Positions 5,872-6,297 of a stretch of 6,297 bases of DNA are shown in pieces. The notes beneath the pieces are model-generated. The model ran no database searches and had not been told where the DNA came from. It worked only from the letters and a program-made list of their open reading frames with translations. Where the stretch lies: the NCBI GenBank assembly GCA_007120615.1, contig SKNI01000678.1, forward strand, positions 1 to 6,297. Direction: 5' to 3'. Position 1 is the first letter of the stretch, and each line of letters opens with the position of its first letter. The DNA is from Myxococcales bacterium. Lineage in GTDB: Bacteria > Myxococcota_A > Bradymonadia > Bradymonadales > Bradymonadaceae. Made by a program: the position numbers and the translations under genes.

Positions 5872-6297
5872 CTATGGACCAAAACAAGGAAATTCAAAGC
5901 GCCCTGGCGCCGATGCGTTCGCTGGTTCGAGCGCTGGAAGACCAGCACGCCGGACTCGCCATTGTGCGCTCCGACGGAACCTGGCAGTTGGAGCAGAACG
6001 GCAGCGTCCGCCTTCAGGCCACTGCGCTGCCGACCGAAGCGGCGGCTTCGCTGGTCGCTGCGGTATCTCGTCTTGGCCCAACCTGTTGTCTACAACGCTG
6101 GTGGGTCCGCCCACTCTTTGGCAGCACAAACTCCGCCATCGTCTTTGAGCGCCGCCCCGATGTGGAGCGCACTGGTCTCTCCGATCATACCCTGGAGCTC
6201 TTGCGAACCCGCCTGATTCGCGACGCCAACGGCGTGATCTTCGGAGATCACAGCCCTGCTCGCTCGGGACTCTTATTGAGTCTAACCCGCTTTTTGC
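5868..6297 (+). CDS. CpaF/VirB11-like secretion-ATPase-family protein, N-terminal part, degenerate P-loop (3' partial)
   Basis: An open frame begins at ATG 5868 and runs 143 codons off the window end. The ATG overlaps the preceding stop (ATGA), implying coupling; ATG 5874 is an alternative. Residues about 19-70 (LVRALEDQHAGLAIVRSDG, WQLEQNGSVRL, LPTEAAASLVAAVSRL) follow the pattern of the N-terminal domain of CpaF/TadA/VirB11 ATPases (target position, 'Gxxxv-v-dG', then a helix starting with a Thr/Ser-Glu-Glu-like turn). Residues about 85-96 (GSTNSAIVFERR) sit where these proteins have the 'xxxxIRR' strand. Residues about 104-143 (LSDHTLELLRTRLIRDANGVIFGDHSPARSG and on) match the helix and strand leading to Walker A, but the P-loop position reads GDHSPARSG, lacking GK[ST]. 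Probably cytoplasmic. The family assignment is by pattern memory only, and Walker B would lie outside the window. Confidence 0.62.
   Translation, partial: MTMDQNKEIQSALAPMRSLVRALEDQHAGLAIVRSDGTWQLEQNGSVRLQATALPTEAAASLVAAVSRLGPTCCLQRWWVRPLFGSTNSAIVFERRPDVERTGLSDHTLELLRTRLIRDANGVIFGDHSPARSGLLLSLTRFL

Noticed and set aside
5962..6216. 84-codon plus-strand frame (and 5792-6148 +, 5872-6129 -) within the last gene
   Set aside because: They overlap the frame starting at 5868, which is coupled to the upstream stop and shows secretion-ATPase-like patterning through to the window end.

Overview
The window is a moderately GC-rich piece of bacterial chromosome carrying four protein genes, two of them cut by the window edges. 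A very large Ser/Thr kinase-ATPase-TPR protein, lipoproteins with ASH/choice-of-anchor and PKD domains, and a small PEGA lipoprotein together are typical of Myxococcota and related former Deltaproteobacteria such as Bradymonadales. This assignment rests on protein style, not on any marker gene. No tRNA, rRNA, CRISPR array, transposase or phage gene was seen.

Layout. Bases 1-3411 (+) hold the 3' part of a signalling protein: a Ser/Thr kinase catalytic domain with intact HRD, DFG and APE motifs, a Thr/Ser/Pro-rich linker, an AAA/STAND-type ATPase with clear Walker A and B, and a long C-terminal TPR-like region. Its start, including the kinase Gly-rich loop and beta-3 lysine, lies upstream. After a 43-bp convergent gap comes a 543-residue lipoprotein on the minus strand (3455-5086), with two ASH-like domains, a PKD-like domain and a C-terminal domain resembling the DUF2135/YfaP-like domains of myxobacterial surface proteins. 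A 227-bp AT-richer divergent spacer (5087-5313) follows, with one reasonable sigma70-like promoter facing right. Next is a small PEGA-domain lipoprotein (5314-5871, +), whose stop overlaps by 4 bp (ATGA) the start of a further gene (5868 to the window end, +). That gene has no stop inside the window. Its N-terminal pattern resembles CpaF/VirB11-type secretion ATPases, but the expected P-loop position is degenerate.

How they may work together. The two rightward genes at the end are almost certainly co-transcribed and translationally coupled, pairing an outer-envelope PEGA lipoprotein with a cytoplasmic ATPase-like protein. The kinase and the ASH/PKD lipoprotein are convergent, and nothing visible links them functionally. 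The most unusual points are the apparent loss of the Walker A motif in the CpaF-like protein and a dense cluster of inverted repeats at 5353-5442, inside the unusually long N-terminal extension of the PEGA lipoprotein. One arm of that cluster can pair with either of two partners. No recognised defence or other novel multi-gene system is evident.
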